In this document: piece after piece, positions 30,781 through 44,722 of the stretch
Numbering within the stretch: position 1 is the stretch's first letter
Layout: every line of letters starts with the position of its first letter
NCBI GenBank assembly: GCA_034440615.1
Contig: JAOTOM010004956.1
Span: 566,692 to 630,691, forward strand
DNA length: 64,000 nt
From: Ashinkailepas kermadecensis
Taxonomy: Eukaryota > Arthropoda > Thecostraca > Neolepadidae
Direction: 5' to 3'
Position numbers and translations under genes: made by a program
Notes under the pieces: generated by a model
The model's input: only the letters and a program-made list of their open reading frames with translations
Database searches by the model: none
Told to the model about the DNA's origin: nothing

Positions 30781-32908
30781 GGATGCCCTTCCCCAAATCG
30801 AAATGCAGTAAGTGACATACGGAAAGACGCGGGTTTGAATCAGCAATCTGAGTGTCCTTGGTGAAGTGGTGACGGAGCCAGTAGAGGCAGATAAGCAGGC
30901 AGTGACATGTCTGGGCGACCTGCATGAGGTGTGCCCCTCCCGTCCGCGATAGAGCGAGGTGTATGAAGACACCCAGCAGCTTGACGACCCGTGATGGCTT
31001 GCATTCTGAAATTTTATACTGGAAATTTACAGTTTTTATGTTTTGCCAAGAGCCAATGAGAATGCACTCTAGTGGAATGAAGGCAGCTAGTACTCGCGCC
31101 CACCATGTGCAATTTGTAACCAGAAGGTGAACTGAATTCAGTTTTTTTAAAGTGCAATACTAATATAAGCTTTTATTTTGTCATGCCTCACTGTAATATA
31201 TGAAAACTGACCCCGTATTGGTGACAATGCAAACCCGATATATTAATGAAGTTTCTATATTCTTCTAGCCTGCGTCTCGGACAGATTTTTGGATTGCCTT
31301 TGGTATCCCCCAATCAAAATGACGTAGCGGAGTCCCAGGTTATTGTGGTGGTGCACGCTCAGTCCTCACTGTCTGCTAGCGATGCACTGATAGATCATGG
31401 TCTCTTTATTCACTGTACACGGTTTGGCTATGCACGCTGTTATCTCGAGCCTTGCCCTGACGCGACTGGCCCTGTCGGGGCGAACAGTCGGGAGTGGGTC
31501 GCGCGTCCGTGGTGCCATAACCATAAATCACGGTCCGCGCTCCGCACATGCGACACACGCACAACACCTCCCCTCCAAGTTCACGGTTAGGTTCCAGACT
31601 ATATGCCAACGACTACCCCACATTCCCAGCTCCCCTTCGCGTCGACGACGACGACAGGCTGTTGGTGTCGACTCCTAACACCCTGCCGCCACAGCTTGGG
31701 CTACAACACAATGCGTCACAATATGTACATCGTACCGGCGAGTGCGTGAATGCTACCCGTAAGAGGGATTCTGGGCTGGGGTGGGGTCGATTTGGAGGCG
31801 AGCGGGGCGGTGAGAGCACCTGCCGCTGCGATGGGGGGGGGGGGACGGGTCGGTGGCTGTGGGGGCGGTGACAGTCGGTCGGTGAACTCGTCCGCAAAAC
31901 GAACAGTGCGCGGTGGGACCTGAAGCTAATTTTCTGCTCATGTATCTTCCATATTCATGTAGGGTTCTTGGATACTCCAGTCTCCCTTCGGTATTAATTC
32001 CGGAGTTATTCAGGAAAACCATGGGATAACAAATGTCTCCTCCCCCGCCTGGGATTCCAATGTTCGTACCAACGATTGTCGTCTGTCTATACGAGCTAGG
32101 CTTCTCAGAGTTCCACAGTCGCCTGCTGATTAGTGGGATGCTTTTGGTTACTTCCAAAATGACGTGGAGGGTAATGTGCTCGACAGCGAAAACGGACGGC
32201 TGTATATGTATATATATATATATATATATGTACCCGGCGTACATGTGCCAGTATAATATGGCTGCCGAAACCGGCGAGTGGCTTAATATGTGCGCGAAGA
32301 TGCTAGATTTACCGTCGGTAAATCCTGCGGTAGGATGGCTTCTCGGACCATCGTGTTGCATTTACCTTTGTCAGCAGCATGTGATCTCCGTACCCGTTCT
32401 TCACAGGCTATACGCTGCCGCTGCTGGTGAACGTCTCCATTACATCACCGGATGTTGGTGATCGGCCTGCCATACTGAGGATGGACGACTGCCGCGTGAT
32501 GACGTCGGCGCTGACGGCCTGTGCTGTGCGTCAGACGCTAATCAGGAAGACCCGTTCGTTATATATTGCTGATGTATTGCGATTTAAGACAATGTATAAC
32601 TGGTATTTTGTGCTATGTAGGGCATGTTTTATGGGTCTGAACAGTCTGAATGCTTTAAATGGTCTGAATGCTGTGTGGGATAGGTATTCACTACTTTACT
32701 CTCTTCCCGCGCTGCCCACCCCTTAAGTCCCCGGGTTGGTCTCTGATTGACCGCATAGTAAATATGGCATAGGGTCTCATATTTGTCCATTTAACACGGT
32801 TCCTTATGGGCCCATCCAGCTGATGCTGCCAGTTCCAGTGCCGTCACATATCACCAAATGCTGCCATGCTTGAGCAGTGGGGGCCGGACCAATCTCATCA
32901 GCTTCGTG
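30781..32908. other. No gene recognised; shared 95-bp segment and short TA tract
   Basis: 31343-31440 (GTGGTGGTGCACGCTCAGTC onward) is nearly the same as 42053-42150 next to the gypsy gag remains, so it may be an LTR or gag-flank scrap. A short TA tract lies at 32208-32229. Other frames look random. Confidence 0.5.
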
Positions 32909-33070
32909 TTCGCTGCTCTAAGCTCTACTGGGTGCGCGCCTGGAACGTCTTTTTACTCAAAATAAACGGTAATTGATTCGGAAAATGTTCTTCGCTGCTC
33001 TAAGCTCTACTGGGTGCGCGCCTGGAACGTCTTTTTACTCAAAATAAACGGTAATTGATTCGGAAAATGC
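32909..33070. repeat. 82-bp tandem duplication
   Basis: CGCTGCTCTAAGCTCTACTG...TTCGGAAAATG occurs at 32911 and at 32993 with no internal change, pointing to a recent event. Confidence 0.95.
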
Positions 33071-35430
33071 TCCTTGATAATCTCAGCGTGCGTACTTTTA
33101 CACTTTTCTACGACACGGGAGCATTTCAGTGATGTTCTCAAGATATCCATCAGCTCCATTTGTCTTCCAATCAGCTTTCGATGTCGCATGTCGGTAATAC
33201 ACATGAGCTGTATGAGTATGGTGTGCACGTGTCCAGCTATGTACATCTTGGATGCAATCATGCAAACCTTGCAACCATAGGATGAGCCATTCGCGTGCTT
33301 TTGGCCTAAGGTATGCTTACTATACATCTTTTCCCATAAAGTTGCTTAGATTTTGCTTCAAGTTGAGGATCACGTAAATATATTTTTCCCTGATCTTGGG
33401 ACGTTTAGGGGGCGTGGCCGGTTTGACTACACATTGGATCAGGTAATAACAGATCAAATGCTTAAGCTCATCACAGATCGCTCCACCAGGGCCATGAGTC
33501 TCACATCAGGTGACGCCGCCTGATTTCAGACTATGGCCGGGCCGAATCGCCGCGGCGTCGATCCGTTGTCGGCTGCCACGCGTGTTGGGCGCCTGGCGCT
33601 TGGGAATGTTTTTTTTCTAAAAAAATATAAAATATTCACAAAGCACGTTTGCCAACCACGTTGCAATGTTCGTATTTCCTCGCATGGTGGATGAGACGCC
33701 TCCGGGGAGGGGGCGGAGTGCTGCCTACACCGGGCACCCTACGCAGGCTTGTGCTTGATTCAATTTCGATTCTAGACGGAGTTTTTGGTAATAATGGCCG
33801 ATTTCTTTTCACCCCGTATTGATTGGAAGATTACGCTGCCGGGCTGGAATCGTTGTCCACTTGCTAGAATTTATTTAAAGTTGAATCATTCTTAATTCAA
33901 ATTAAATGCGAAAGCTTTCAATAATTTGGGTCCTTGCTTGAATTCAATCCACTCAAGCACTAAAAATTCGTTTCCAAAAAAATGCAAACATACTTATTTT
34001 CCATTCCTACCTGACCAATATTTTGCAATTCCAGATCTACTAAACGTCATGCAACGTTGGTGTCAAAGCTTTAACTACGCACAATAACACCACAAACATT
34101 GCGGAAGTTGTGTTTCATCTCACTGGCAGTGGCCAGCGCCATACGGATATCTCATGACAAGATCATCATTTAGGGCCCAGAGGTCGTCAAGTGGTCCTGG
34201 ATCTTACATTTCTTCTGTCATAGAGCTCTACTACTCTGATTAACATATTGATGTTATTACTACTGATCATGTGCGCTATAATCATGACCGAATATCTTCC
34301 ATGAAAATATGGAGGTCCGGTCCATTCTCGACCCACCTGAAATATCCATGTCTAGAATGAACCCTTCACAGAGGCTGGGTTAAGCTCGGTCATCAGAGGG
34401 CTGAACTCATTGGGTGTTTAGTGCACTCTGGGCCGGTTATCTGTTACATGTCGCGGAATTGACTAGGAGCGAGACCTCGACTTCCATTGCATTGGGTCAT
34501 TGAACTGTCGCTGATGACGGATGTCTCTCACCCTTCCTGTTCAATCCCTCTGAAGTCGTCCTTTGACCGCGCACACTGCCCCTTGTCCCTCTTGCTCACT
34601 TGTCCCTCCCTCCGGCTTCCTTTGATGACTGGCGGGGAGCGGGGAGCGGTTGGCGAATGGAGCATGCCTCGGTAAGTCTGACCCGCTAGTGGCGGTCAGC
34701 ACGCTGACTATGTCTCCGCGTATAACCGGAGGCTGGCCGCATGCCGTTACTGCGATTTGGACGATTTAGTGATAGATGGAGGAGAGCGGGTTAATTGTAT
34801 CAATTTCTACATTGTTCCAGAGGAACATTAAGTTGTCACTAATACTGCTAAGCAAAAATAAATAAAATGGGCTCCATTGAGAAAACATAGCGATCTAACC
34901 CGGACTTGTTAAGAAAATGGAGGAAGGTGGGACAATTCCAAAACGCTTGCCCTTCGCCTGACCCCAACCATCTGGCATTATAGTATTATTATCATTACCA
35001 CGTCGCCGCAGACTCAAAATGGTCCCCTTGAGCCAGGGGAGTAGGATCGTAAGATCAGTAGGGAGGCTCAACACTGGGTCGATCAACCAAAGATACCCCC
35101 AAATACCAATGTCTCTCCAGATTTGGGCCATTTTATTCTGTCATCTAGGAAAAAAACATAAATGTGTAACCCCTGCGAATGTACGTGAAGCATTTTCCTT
35201 TCCTGAAAACTTGAGGGAGGGGGGGGGGGGGAGGTGCACTCGAAACCTTCTGGAGTGGCGCCTTTCCCGGCCGAAGGAACGCCACCTTTTATGTGCACAT
35301 GCCCTCAGAATCCTTTGTAGTAAATACAATACAATACAATATAATACAATACCCGCCGCTGTTCTCAGCGGAATATGACCCTAAATGGCAACGCATATGT
35401 GGAAGTTCAAGAATTGCATAATTTAAAGTG
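33071..35430. other. No gene recognised
   Basis: AT-rich sequence with random frames. A pentanucleotide ATACA tract lies at 35322-35352 and a G run at 35219-35231. Confidence 0.4.
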
Positions 35431-35777
35431 GCGGGTAGGGCTTACGCCATTCATGCACACACACTCACATGCATACATATTAGGGTGCCAATAAAAAACG
35501 AAAGTTGGATTTTTTTAACGGCCCTTAGTGGAATACTGTGGGGTGGTGAGAAAACAACGTGTGTACAATTTGAGCGCAATCGAAGTATATTTAGAGGTGG
35601 CGCAAGTCGATTGATTGTTCCCCCTATAGACTCCGATAAGGACTATAAGGAAGGGCGTCGTCTCTGGGGTGTTTGTTGGCAACATTGAAGCCTTTTGTGA
35701 CCTCCCCTTCCTCCAGCTGGGCTGCTGGTCCCCCTCGCTCTTCAAAGCGAGTATTAGCCCATCTAGGGGCTGGGGTA

Positions 35778-36197
35778 TCATGGTTGCCCAAGCCACTTAT
35801 TGTCTTCCGCTTGGCCGGGGAAGGGAAGCCTTCGATGTTCCTGGCTGTTGTCGACGGTGCTCTCGACGACCTGCGAGAGGAATTGGCACTGATCCTCGTT
35901 CGTCGTCAGGCTGAGGTTGAAGGACTGGATCAGCGCCACCCCTCGCTCCGCCGTGTCGTTGGTGACGTGTAGGCTCGCGACGCGCCGAGACGCCGCGACG
36001 AACCCCGTGTCACTCGGCCACTCCTCCGGCTCCTTCGAGAGGAACGCCCTCTCCGCTCCGACGGCGTCGAGGAGGGCGCCGGACGCCTGGCTTCCGAACG
36101 ACGCTAGCGTGGAGCGATTGGCCATCGATGGCACAACTCGGGCTGAAACGAGGGCCAGACGCGGGCAGCCCACGCAGATCCTGTCCTGAAAAATCAT
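35778..36197 (-). pseudogene. C-terminal fragment of transposase-like family T
   Basis: The minus-strand frame contains FLSKEPEEWPSDTGFVAASR, then VTNDTAERGVALIQSFNLSL and EDQCQFLSQVVES. The NDxAERGVxLI...DExQxQFLLQVVE block is one I associate with the C terminus of a widespread uncharacterised invertebrate repeat-encoded protein. The related element at 37639-39110 ends with VVNDAAERAVSLI in the same arrangement. The N-terminal part is absent here. Confidence 0.55.
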
Positions 36198-37275
36198 ATC
36201 TGAAATATGGTGGCCCCGTCATCATCGATGGCAGTTCACAATGAACCCGTGAAAGGGTTGGACGTGGGCAATCCGTATGGTCCCTTTTGGGCAGTGCACG
36301 CAGATTCTGTGCCGAAAGCCATATGGGAAGTAAGGTGGTTGATTGATTGGTGGATTGATTATTTGGGTTTAATGGCGCGCCGACTACACGGCCATTTAGG
36401 GCCCATTGGAAAAGTAAGGTGGCCACCGGCCACCGGCAGTAAGAGGGACCACCGGCAAGCTGATTATAATTTCGTGAAGGCAAATCACTTAACGGAATTT
36501 TGATATTCATCTCATATCACTGATCGAAATTTTCCGACACATTTGTATAAACACATTTGTTGCAGCACAACATTTTAAAGCTCTCAAATCAAACGTGGGA
36601 GTGAAGCAAAGCCAAAACATGTACTAAATTAATAATGGATACCCGGATTTCTTTCCCCGAGCTTCTTGTCCGGGCGCTGGGAGGATCATGGATCCCAAAA
36701 GCAAGTTTCAGCGAAAACGGAAAAGCACCAGTGGCCTCGGCCAACCTACTACAAATAATATGCAGATTTCCTAAGTTCATGTCCATAGACTATTCAGAGC
36801 ATATACTATGTGCTGCAAACACAAACGCCAAAAAATAGCTACGTGCTTCGGGGCTTGTTGCTGCCTCCGGCAACGTTCAACCGTTCAATCAGCCGGTTCG
36901 TGTTCTTGGTTATATCGCGGATTCTTATTAGAGTCCATAAACGTTTTAATGTAAAAGTTTACCATTTGGGTTGGGAACGCATCACGCTTGAAAAACTTTT
37001 TGAGAGGCGGGAGGGATTGATAAATGAAACGGATCGTGCTTCATCTTGCATCCATGTTTTCAGTCACTGTGTGAATGATGTGTAACTCTGTTGTGTTTTT
37101 ATATCGTCACTGTTGTACTGTTTTGCTCCTGAAGATGTTACGCAATGGAACGAAACATTGAGTTCGAACAAAGAAGTTCTAATGGAGATCTCATGATCTA
37201 TATAGCTCTATTGGCCATCAGGTTTATACTGTAACTACGCCTTGGGCGAAAAACATTACGTCGTGTTATTATATA

Positions 37276-37339
<64 letters not shown>

Positions 37340-37638
37340 CTTGGTCCAAAAAAGGAAAGTTGAAAAATTGTTAGCTCCACAAGTTTTATTTTGTTACACT
37401 GTTCATAAATAACATTCAGACCAATTTGTGGGAAATTTCGTTTAATTTTAGGGGTCGCGCAAAAAGGTGTCTTTTTCCGACAGAAGAGAAACTGAAGGGA
37501 TGTTAATTTTTGTTCTTCTTTCGCATAGCATAGCTCCTATTTTCTATGACAACAAAATAACCTTAATAACTAATAATGCTTCATCGTGCCAACCTGAATG
37601 ACGAAATGAGGTGGGACTTCAACCTGCCCCTCTACAAC
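36198..37638. other. No gene; hammerhead-like core and TA tract
   Basis: CTGAAGA at 37129 and CGAAAC at 37151 are spaced like a hammerhead-ribozyme core in Penelope-like elements, but no closing stem was found. A TA tract lies at 37268-37336. A plus frame at 36810-37085 has no recognisable family. Confidence 0.4.
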
Positions 37639-39110
37639 TCAGCAACCACCCTCTTTCATCAATCCCCCCTTGGTCGGAGCAGGGCGGCGGCGACGGTGAT
37701 TAGCCACGAGGCGGAGTAGGTATTGTTTCTGCTCTTCGTCCTTGGTCAGCGATGTGTTGATGGTGTGGATGAGAGAAACAGCTCTTTCTGCTGCATCGTT
37801 AACGACATTCAAAAACCCGCAAACTTCTGGAGGCTCAGGCTGAGGAACTCGGCGTAGTCTGCTCGCACTTGTTGTTCCGTCATAGCCTGCTGGATGTAGG
37901 AAACCATGTCAATGCGCTGCTCTTCCAATCTGTGGTCGCGGAACATCTCACCTGGGGCACCAACGTACATCTCTTGGTTGACTTTGAGCCACAACATATG
38001 GAACCTCTTGAAGAGTCCAGTTTCAGGTCCTCCCGTTGGCCCGAAGACTACCTTGAAGACACTGGAGAGGACGATGTCTAAGACATGGTGACGACAAGCT
38101 ATCCACCCTAGTTCCCTCCCGAGTCCTTCTTCAATCAGCGTACAAGCTCCACGGTGAAGACCCGTGTTGGAGGCAGTCGTATCGAAGACCAGGCATTGAA
38201 TATGAGGACGGAGTGACCAACCTTCAAGAGTCGCCATGCATGCCGCTGCTTGTGCCTCCCCCGTTCCCCTTTCGTCTTCGGCACAGCCAATAATTTCTCG
38301 AAATCGCCCGGGCCAGTAACGAGCACGGCCACATGGTCCACCGTTCCCCCATCCCCAGTGTAGTCTGGGAGAAGCTTGGCATCCCAGTGTAGGATAAATG
38401 GACCTTTGGGGGTGAACTCTTCTCGATCTTGAGTGTCCGCTTGGAGCCGTGCCTGCCGCCTAGATCGCCGGACTGAGCTTCTGGAGAGGGTCAGATCTGA
38501 AAGATCATGGCCAAGGGCCCGTGCCACGGTTCCTGCCACGAACACGGCTCCACGGTCCGGAAGGTTGACTCAATCGAGGGCTGATGCGACAGCAGGGGAG
38601 GCGAAAATGTTCTTCGGTCGTTTGGGAGGAGCTGCAGACGCTGTCGAGCAACTGGGAGTAGAAGTGAAGTCTTCGTCGTCCTCGGACTCGAGGTTGGAGG
38701 AGGACGTGGAAGGAGGACTTCTCTTGTTCTTCCCGAAGTCGCTTCCGACTCTTCCTCCCCGCTGTCACGAGATCAGGGCCAGACATGCTGCAGGAGGTGA
38801 CGTCCTCGCGTTGCATTTGGTAAAACACACGATCCTCTTCAACAGTCATCTGCGCCAGAGCATCACTGGCTCCGATGTCGAAGAGGTCGCTGAGTGATGC
38901 GTGGAAAATCATCGCCTGTGTGTCACCTCGATTTCGGCTCTTCTTGAGGTTCTGGTATTCACGCATCAACTTATCCAACTTCCTCACACAGGAATCCAAC
39001 CGCAGGGTAGGGATCCTTGCCCTCGTCCAGATGACACAGCAGGCTTCACAGGTCTTCTTGAAGCTTTCCGGGAAAGGCAATTTCTGCTTCAGGTGAAAGA
39101 ATTGTGACAT
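37639..39110 (-). pseudogene. Transposase-like family T, multiply frameshifted
   Basis: Reads from 39110 downwards. The N-terminal LDSCVRKLDKLMREYQNLKK leads to SLSDLFDIGASDALAQMT, then GPFILHWDAKLLPDYTGDGG. After a frameshift near 38200 come LVFDTTASNTGLHRGACTLI, GWIACRHHVLDIVLSSVF and GPETGLFKRFHMLW. A further shift at about 37815 jumps from DYAEFLSLSLQKFAG to FLNVVNDAAERAVSLIHT and ends at 37639. The DTTxSNTG...CRHH layout recalls hAT-like transposases. The usual middle part seems deleted between LSLQ and VVND. The family name is not known to me. Confidence 0.65.
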
Positions 39111-39386
39111 GCGAAGTACGTCACCTCGCGTTGGAAGCCGTGCAGTTCAGAAAAACTCAAGGGGACTCCATAATAACAACCATTCTGGTCCACTTCGCGT
39201 ACTCGGTGCTGAGGAGGCCATCTGCAAAAGAGAGAAACCAAAGATGAGATTTTGCGCGACCTTTAAATATGCATGAAATCGTCCAAAATTTGGCACACAA
39301 TACAGGCACATATAGTGGAATAAAAATAACCTTGTGGAGTGCACTTCCTTGAAACTTGTAAAATTACCATGTATGTTTCGACCACC

Positions 39387-40224
<838 letters not shown>

Positions 40225-40354
40225 GAAGCTATTCAACATCTCCCATGACGATGCGTTGAAAATGATCACGATTGAGAAGGACCGTGTGTTCCTCGTCGAC
40301 CAACGGGGAGAGCAAAAGATGGTGACACTCCCCTCCCATAAAGTGCGTATCTAA

Positions 40355-41095
40355 TTTACTTGTCACACTTTGTTACGCTCTTCTGCGTTGCTCAGTGCAC
40401 AAAAGAAGCTAGGAATCAGAAAACGGGAAACACTCCTCAGCAGTTCGAATTTCTTGTCAACGTCTCACAGACAGGTACCTGGAATACTCGAATGAGGGTA
40501 TATTTAGTCAAATTAAGCGGTCCATCTTGACTAACAACATGCTGTTACACTATATTTTGCTATCTGAATTATCAGATTTCCCCCAAAAATCACGCTTAAT
40601 TGCAGCGTTAAAAAAAAATTGTGAAGGAGATAGGCCGAGCTGCTGTGACTGCATGCGGACGTGCGTCGTCCGTCAGCTCGATGCGTGCCGGGCCACCAGC
40701 CATTTCACGAAGAGGCGGGACCGTGCTGAAGACGCGTGGGAATGCTTCTTTGAGTTCCGCCAGGTGAGCTGCCCGTTGCTACCGGGAAGGCTCCCCAAGA
40801 GCCGCGTCCCAGGTCGGGAGCGGCCCACGAACAGAGCAGGTCACTGGGTCATGCTCGTGCTCACTTTTATTCGGCGCGGGGGCGCATCGGTACCTCCTCT
40901 CGCGTTCCTCGTAGATGTGCTGCCATCTGGCGGCGGTGACAGCCCGTCTCGCCGGACAGTGCTGCCACCACGCGGCGACGGCTGTAACTGCGCGCGCCGA
41001 GGCAATGCGGCTTCCATTTTCGTTCCGCCGGTGGCGACGCTCGCCACCTGAGTGGGGAAGTCCGGTGGCAGAATTCCGAGGGCGATGGAATCATG
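40355..41095. other. No gene recognised
   Basis: A 174-codon plus frame (40527-41051) has several Cys residues near its start but no domain I know. It is GC-rich from 40640. It may be flank of the gypsy element. Confidence 0.35.
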
Positions 41096-42066
41096 TCATG
41101 ACAGCAGCGCGCTGTCCAGGCCCTGTACGACGTATACGGTCACTGTCGCTGTGATTGCACCCAAGGTCAGGTCACACCTCACAGTCCCATAGCACTGCAG
41201 CTCGTTGCCACCGGCTGCATACAGCTTGTTCGCGGGCGGGGACAGCCGACTCATGTCAGGAGCCTGCGCAGGACCAATACAGGAAGTCTCCGCTCCGGTG
41301 GCAGGTGTCCAGGTCGCTGAACCGGCCCGGTGTTGATGGGTCATAAACAGCCGGACCCTGGGCGTGCGGCGGGATGACAGGCCATAAACGCGAATGTCGG
41401 ACACGTTCGCACGACACTGGCCCGAGTCACGGTCTCTTTGTCTAAACCTGCGACGCTGGCGCGTTCCAGATATCGCGCCACGTTGCCGACACATTGCCTG
41501 AAAATGGCCGCGACGATGACACTGGTGACACGTAGCCGTGTGGGCAGGGCAGGCCGTCTCATCGGCGTGCGGATAATGACCGCAGGCGGGACACCTGTCC
41601 AGCGTCGGATGCGAGTCTGTCCCACGGATGTCTGAGCGGCTGGGGTCTCTTCGATGAGTGCCTGGGCGGCTGGAGTCTGGCCGACGGGCACGGGCAGTCC
41701 TGTTCCGACGATATGCGGACACAGGTTGGACGTCGCCGCTCGTCATCGCGGCCGAGTCCTGACGGCATTTTCTTGCGCACGACAGCCTTCCATCAGCCTG
41801 GGAGCAGGCGTCGCTGTCGCATCCAGCCGTCTCGTGCCGCGGGTGGCTGGACGAGGGTCAGCACCGTCGGCATCGGTGCGTCCAGCATCGGAGTCGGTCA
41901 GCGTGATGTGCGGTCTGGTCTGGGTGGCCGATTCGGCCAGCGCCAGAGGCCGTTCCTCTCGCCTGGCGGATGCCGTGGCCTGCTCCGTGAGCAGATCCGT
42001 CGGGCGGAAGAGTGTCTCTGCGAAAGCGTCCGGATCCAAACTACCGACGCGCATGTGGTGGTGCAC
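41096..42066 (-). mobile_element. Ty3/gypsy-type gag-protease remnant
   Basis: Minus strand. A nucleocapsid region with two zinc-type segments, CPACGHYPHADETACP and the canonical CCHC knuckle CHQCHRRGHFQAMC, is followed by a retropepsin-like TWTPATGAETSCIG. The catalytic DTG appears as ATG (Asp to Ala), so the protease would be dead. LQCYGTVRCDLTLGAITATV follows as the protease fold. The frame upstream to 42066 (gag-like, Arg/Pro-rich) is out of phase. This is the Mag-like lineage judging from motif style. RT is not present here; a possible relative is at 58746. Confidence 0.75.
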
Positions 42067-42150
42067 ACTCAGTCCTCACTGTCTGCTAGCGATGCACTGA
42101 TGGATCACGGTCTCTATATTCACTGTACACGGTCTGACTATGCACGCTGC
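42053..42150. repeat. 95-bp segment shared with 31343-31440
   Basis: GTGGTGGTGCACACTCAGTC through CACTGTACACGGT to CTATGCACGCTG, with a few differences. It is possibly an LTR or leader scrap of the gypsy element. Confidence 0.8.
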
Positions 42151-44525
42151 AATCTCGATCACGTGGCCCGTCAAAACCGGCCACCGAATAACCCCACCGT
42201 CAACCGTCACATGTCTCCCGTCAACGCCTGCGACCGGAGACCGAACAATTAAATTAAACTTGCAAACAAATATTCAGTTTCGAAAACTAAAATCCGTCAC
42301 ATTTCAACAGCTAACGCTCGTCGGATCTGTTACGACAATATTTATCCCGCAAAACGTTCTTGGATTTCGAGAAAATGCCATTTTGTGCAATATGTCGACA
42401 CAAATCAGCCCCTAATTCGGGGTGCGGGAGGGGAGACACGGTACATTTCATTAATTTTCCTGGATCCACCCCTGGATGCTTGCGTTCAGGATCATTCTGC
42501 CAACCAACTATGACTGTAATGACTTCTGTGGAAAGTACCCGAGAAAAACTACCGACTCATATAACTAATTTAGCTTCGGCGTAAGTCCCGCGAGTTTGCA
42601 TGTGCTGGTGGGGGCTATCGGTACGCGTCGACATCTCGGTCACGCATCGTCGCCAATCTCACGCTGACTTAGTTATTATAGCTTTAGTGGCGCACCGACG
42701 GTACACTTACTGTTTTCTCCGGGTTAGGGTGACACATTTTTGGCAGTTTTTAGACCAGCCTGACATGTTTATATTGACAGATTACGCTGACATAAAAGAC
42801 GCCAGGCTAAACATAGATGACACTGACATAGGTAATTGTGAAGTGTTTTAAATTGGAACCGGGATCTTGCTACAGTCGGCCTTGTCTTCCGACTCAGCGT
42901 CAAAGCAGGGTACAGATATTGACGGGAGGCTATTTTGATCGTCCCCTGGTTTCAAAGGACATATCTGGCAGCAGAGACGCGACCAAAAGAAGGACACAGG
43001 GGTACATGCCCCGTTATTAGCGCCAAAGGGCACCCGGAATGGCCTCATGGCACTAGCCTTATCGCTTATTTCGGCACCTCTTGGTCCGGTCGCTCAGGTG
43101 GCCGAATGCCTATTTCAACAGCAGAGAAGCCTTCCACCGATATTAGGCCTTACCATTGGCAGCCGGGACCTTTTGCGGCGGTGATGGTTACTTTCAACAG
43201 TCGGTAGGTATTCGGTCGAACTAGGGCTCCTTGAGCGGTGGGACGCTTCTAAAAGCACCCACTTCTAGAAGTGGGTGATCGGAGCCTTTTCCCAGATTGG
43301 GGCCCACGTGGTCCCTCGGAAGGTAGGACCAGAATGGCTCCTCGGAAGGTAGGAGCATAGGGTCTATCTTTGTAAATGGTCTGCTTTCTGGAAAATAATT
43401 AGCAGGCCGAAGCATTCGTCAGGGATCTGGGTGCAAATCATTGAAGAAGTCGGTCCGGAGGATAATATATTATCCCGTGAATCCCGCCTGCAGTCTACGC
43501 CCCATATCCTGCTGGGGGAATACAAATTTGCCCTCTAACTTTTGTTCTAGACGGCGCGACGTAGAGAAACACCGTTTTCGCCATGGCATGGTCTCATCCT
43601 GTTCAGGGGTGCGAACAAATTGTGCCTACTATTATCGTCAACCTTCCTGGTCAGGTCAGAGGTCAGATTCGGGGCGCTACTCGGTAATGAAGTGACATTT
43701 GCAGGTAAAATGTGGCATGTATAAATGGTGGCCCTTCCGGCGAATGCGCTAGTGTTATCAATGAGAGAATTAAACGGCAATGCCGCTTGTAAAAGGCATC
43801 TGAATGAAGTTTTTACCCATTCGAACGGAGTTACGGCATAGCTCCCAAACTAAGAACGACAAGGCAATGAACCAAAAAGAAGTGACTTGGAATGAATCTC
43901 TCTTCTGGTGCGCACAGGTTTGATAAAAGGTCAAGGTCCTTTGCACTTGACCAGGCAAGGGCGCCTATTTTGTGGCATGCCTCCTCCGTACGTCTGTAGA
44001 TGCATGATCCACTTCCAAAATTCATGCAATCATGGGATGAAAAGGAACGCTGAAATCAAGTTTAGCACGAAAAACTACCTTGGAATTAAATGTGTTGAAA
44101 GCAAGTTATAATGCGCAACACCAGACCATCTGAGTCGACGTAGGAAGGCGCACTTCCTATCATATAATATTGACATTATGTGGGTAAGATTGAGTGACGA
44201 TTTCAAATCGAGTGCCAAAAAAAATCCCTGAAAGCCAATTTGCATCAACGAAAAGGTCTTATGATAAGTCATAAAATCACGTAAAATCATATCACATAAA
44301 ATATATTCAATTTATAATAAATACCTAATATAATACTCAAGTGAGTCACTTCCGTCACTGGCTTGGATCGGGATGACCGATGATTTAGCATTAGATGGAC
44401 AAAAGCCAATATGGGATTGGAATCCAGCTTCGAAATATATCCCAGAAGTTAAATTGTTGTAGCAAAAACATCAACGTAAATAGCCGTGGTGATCGACTTA
44501 GTAAAACCTACGGACTGGAAAAAAG
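42151..44525. other. No gene recognised; MITE end and short palindrome
   Basis: TCCTGGATCCACCCCTG near 42460-42476 is the inverted form of the MITE end at 9843. A perfect 22-bp palindrome, CACCCACTTCTAGAAGTGGG plus TG, lies at 43256-43277. Otherwise only random frames. Confidence 0.45.
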
Positions 44526-44526
44526 T

Positions 44527-44722
<196 letters not shown>

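Noticed and set aside
40527..41051. 174-codon plus-strand protein with Cys-rich start
   Set aside because: No family match, no support from a paralogue, and it spans a shift from AT-rich to GC-rich sequence.
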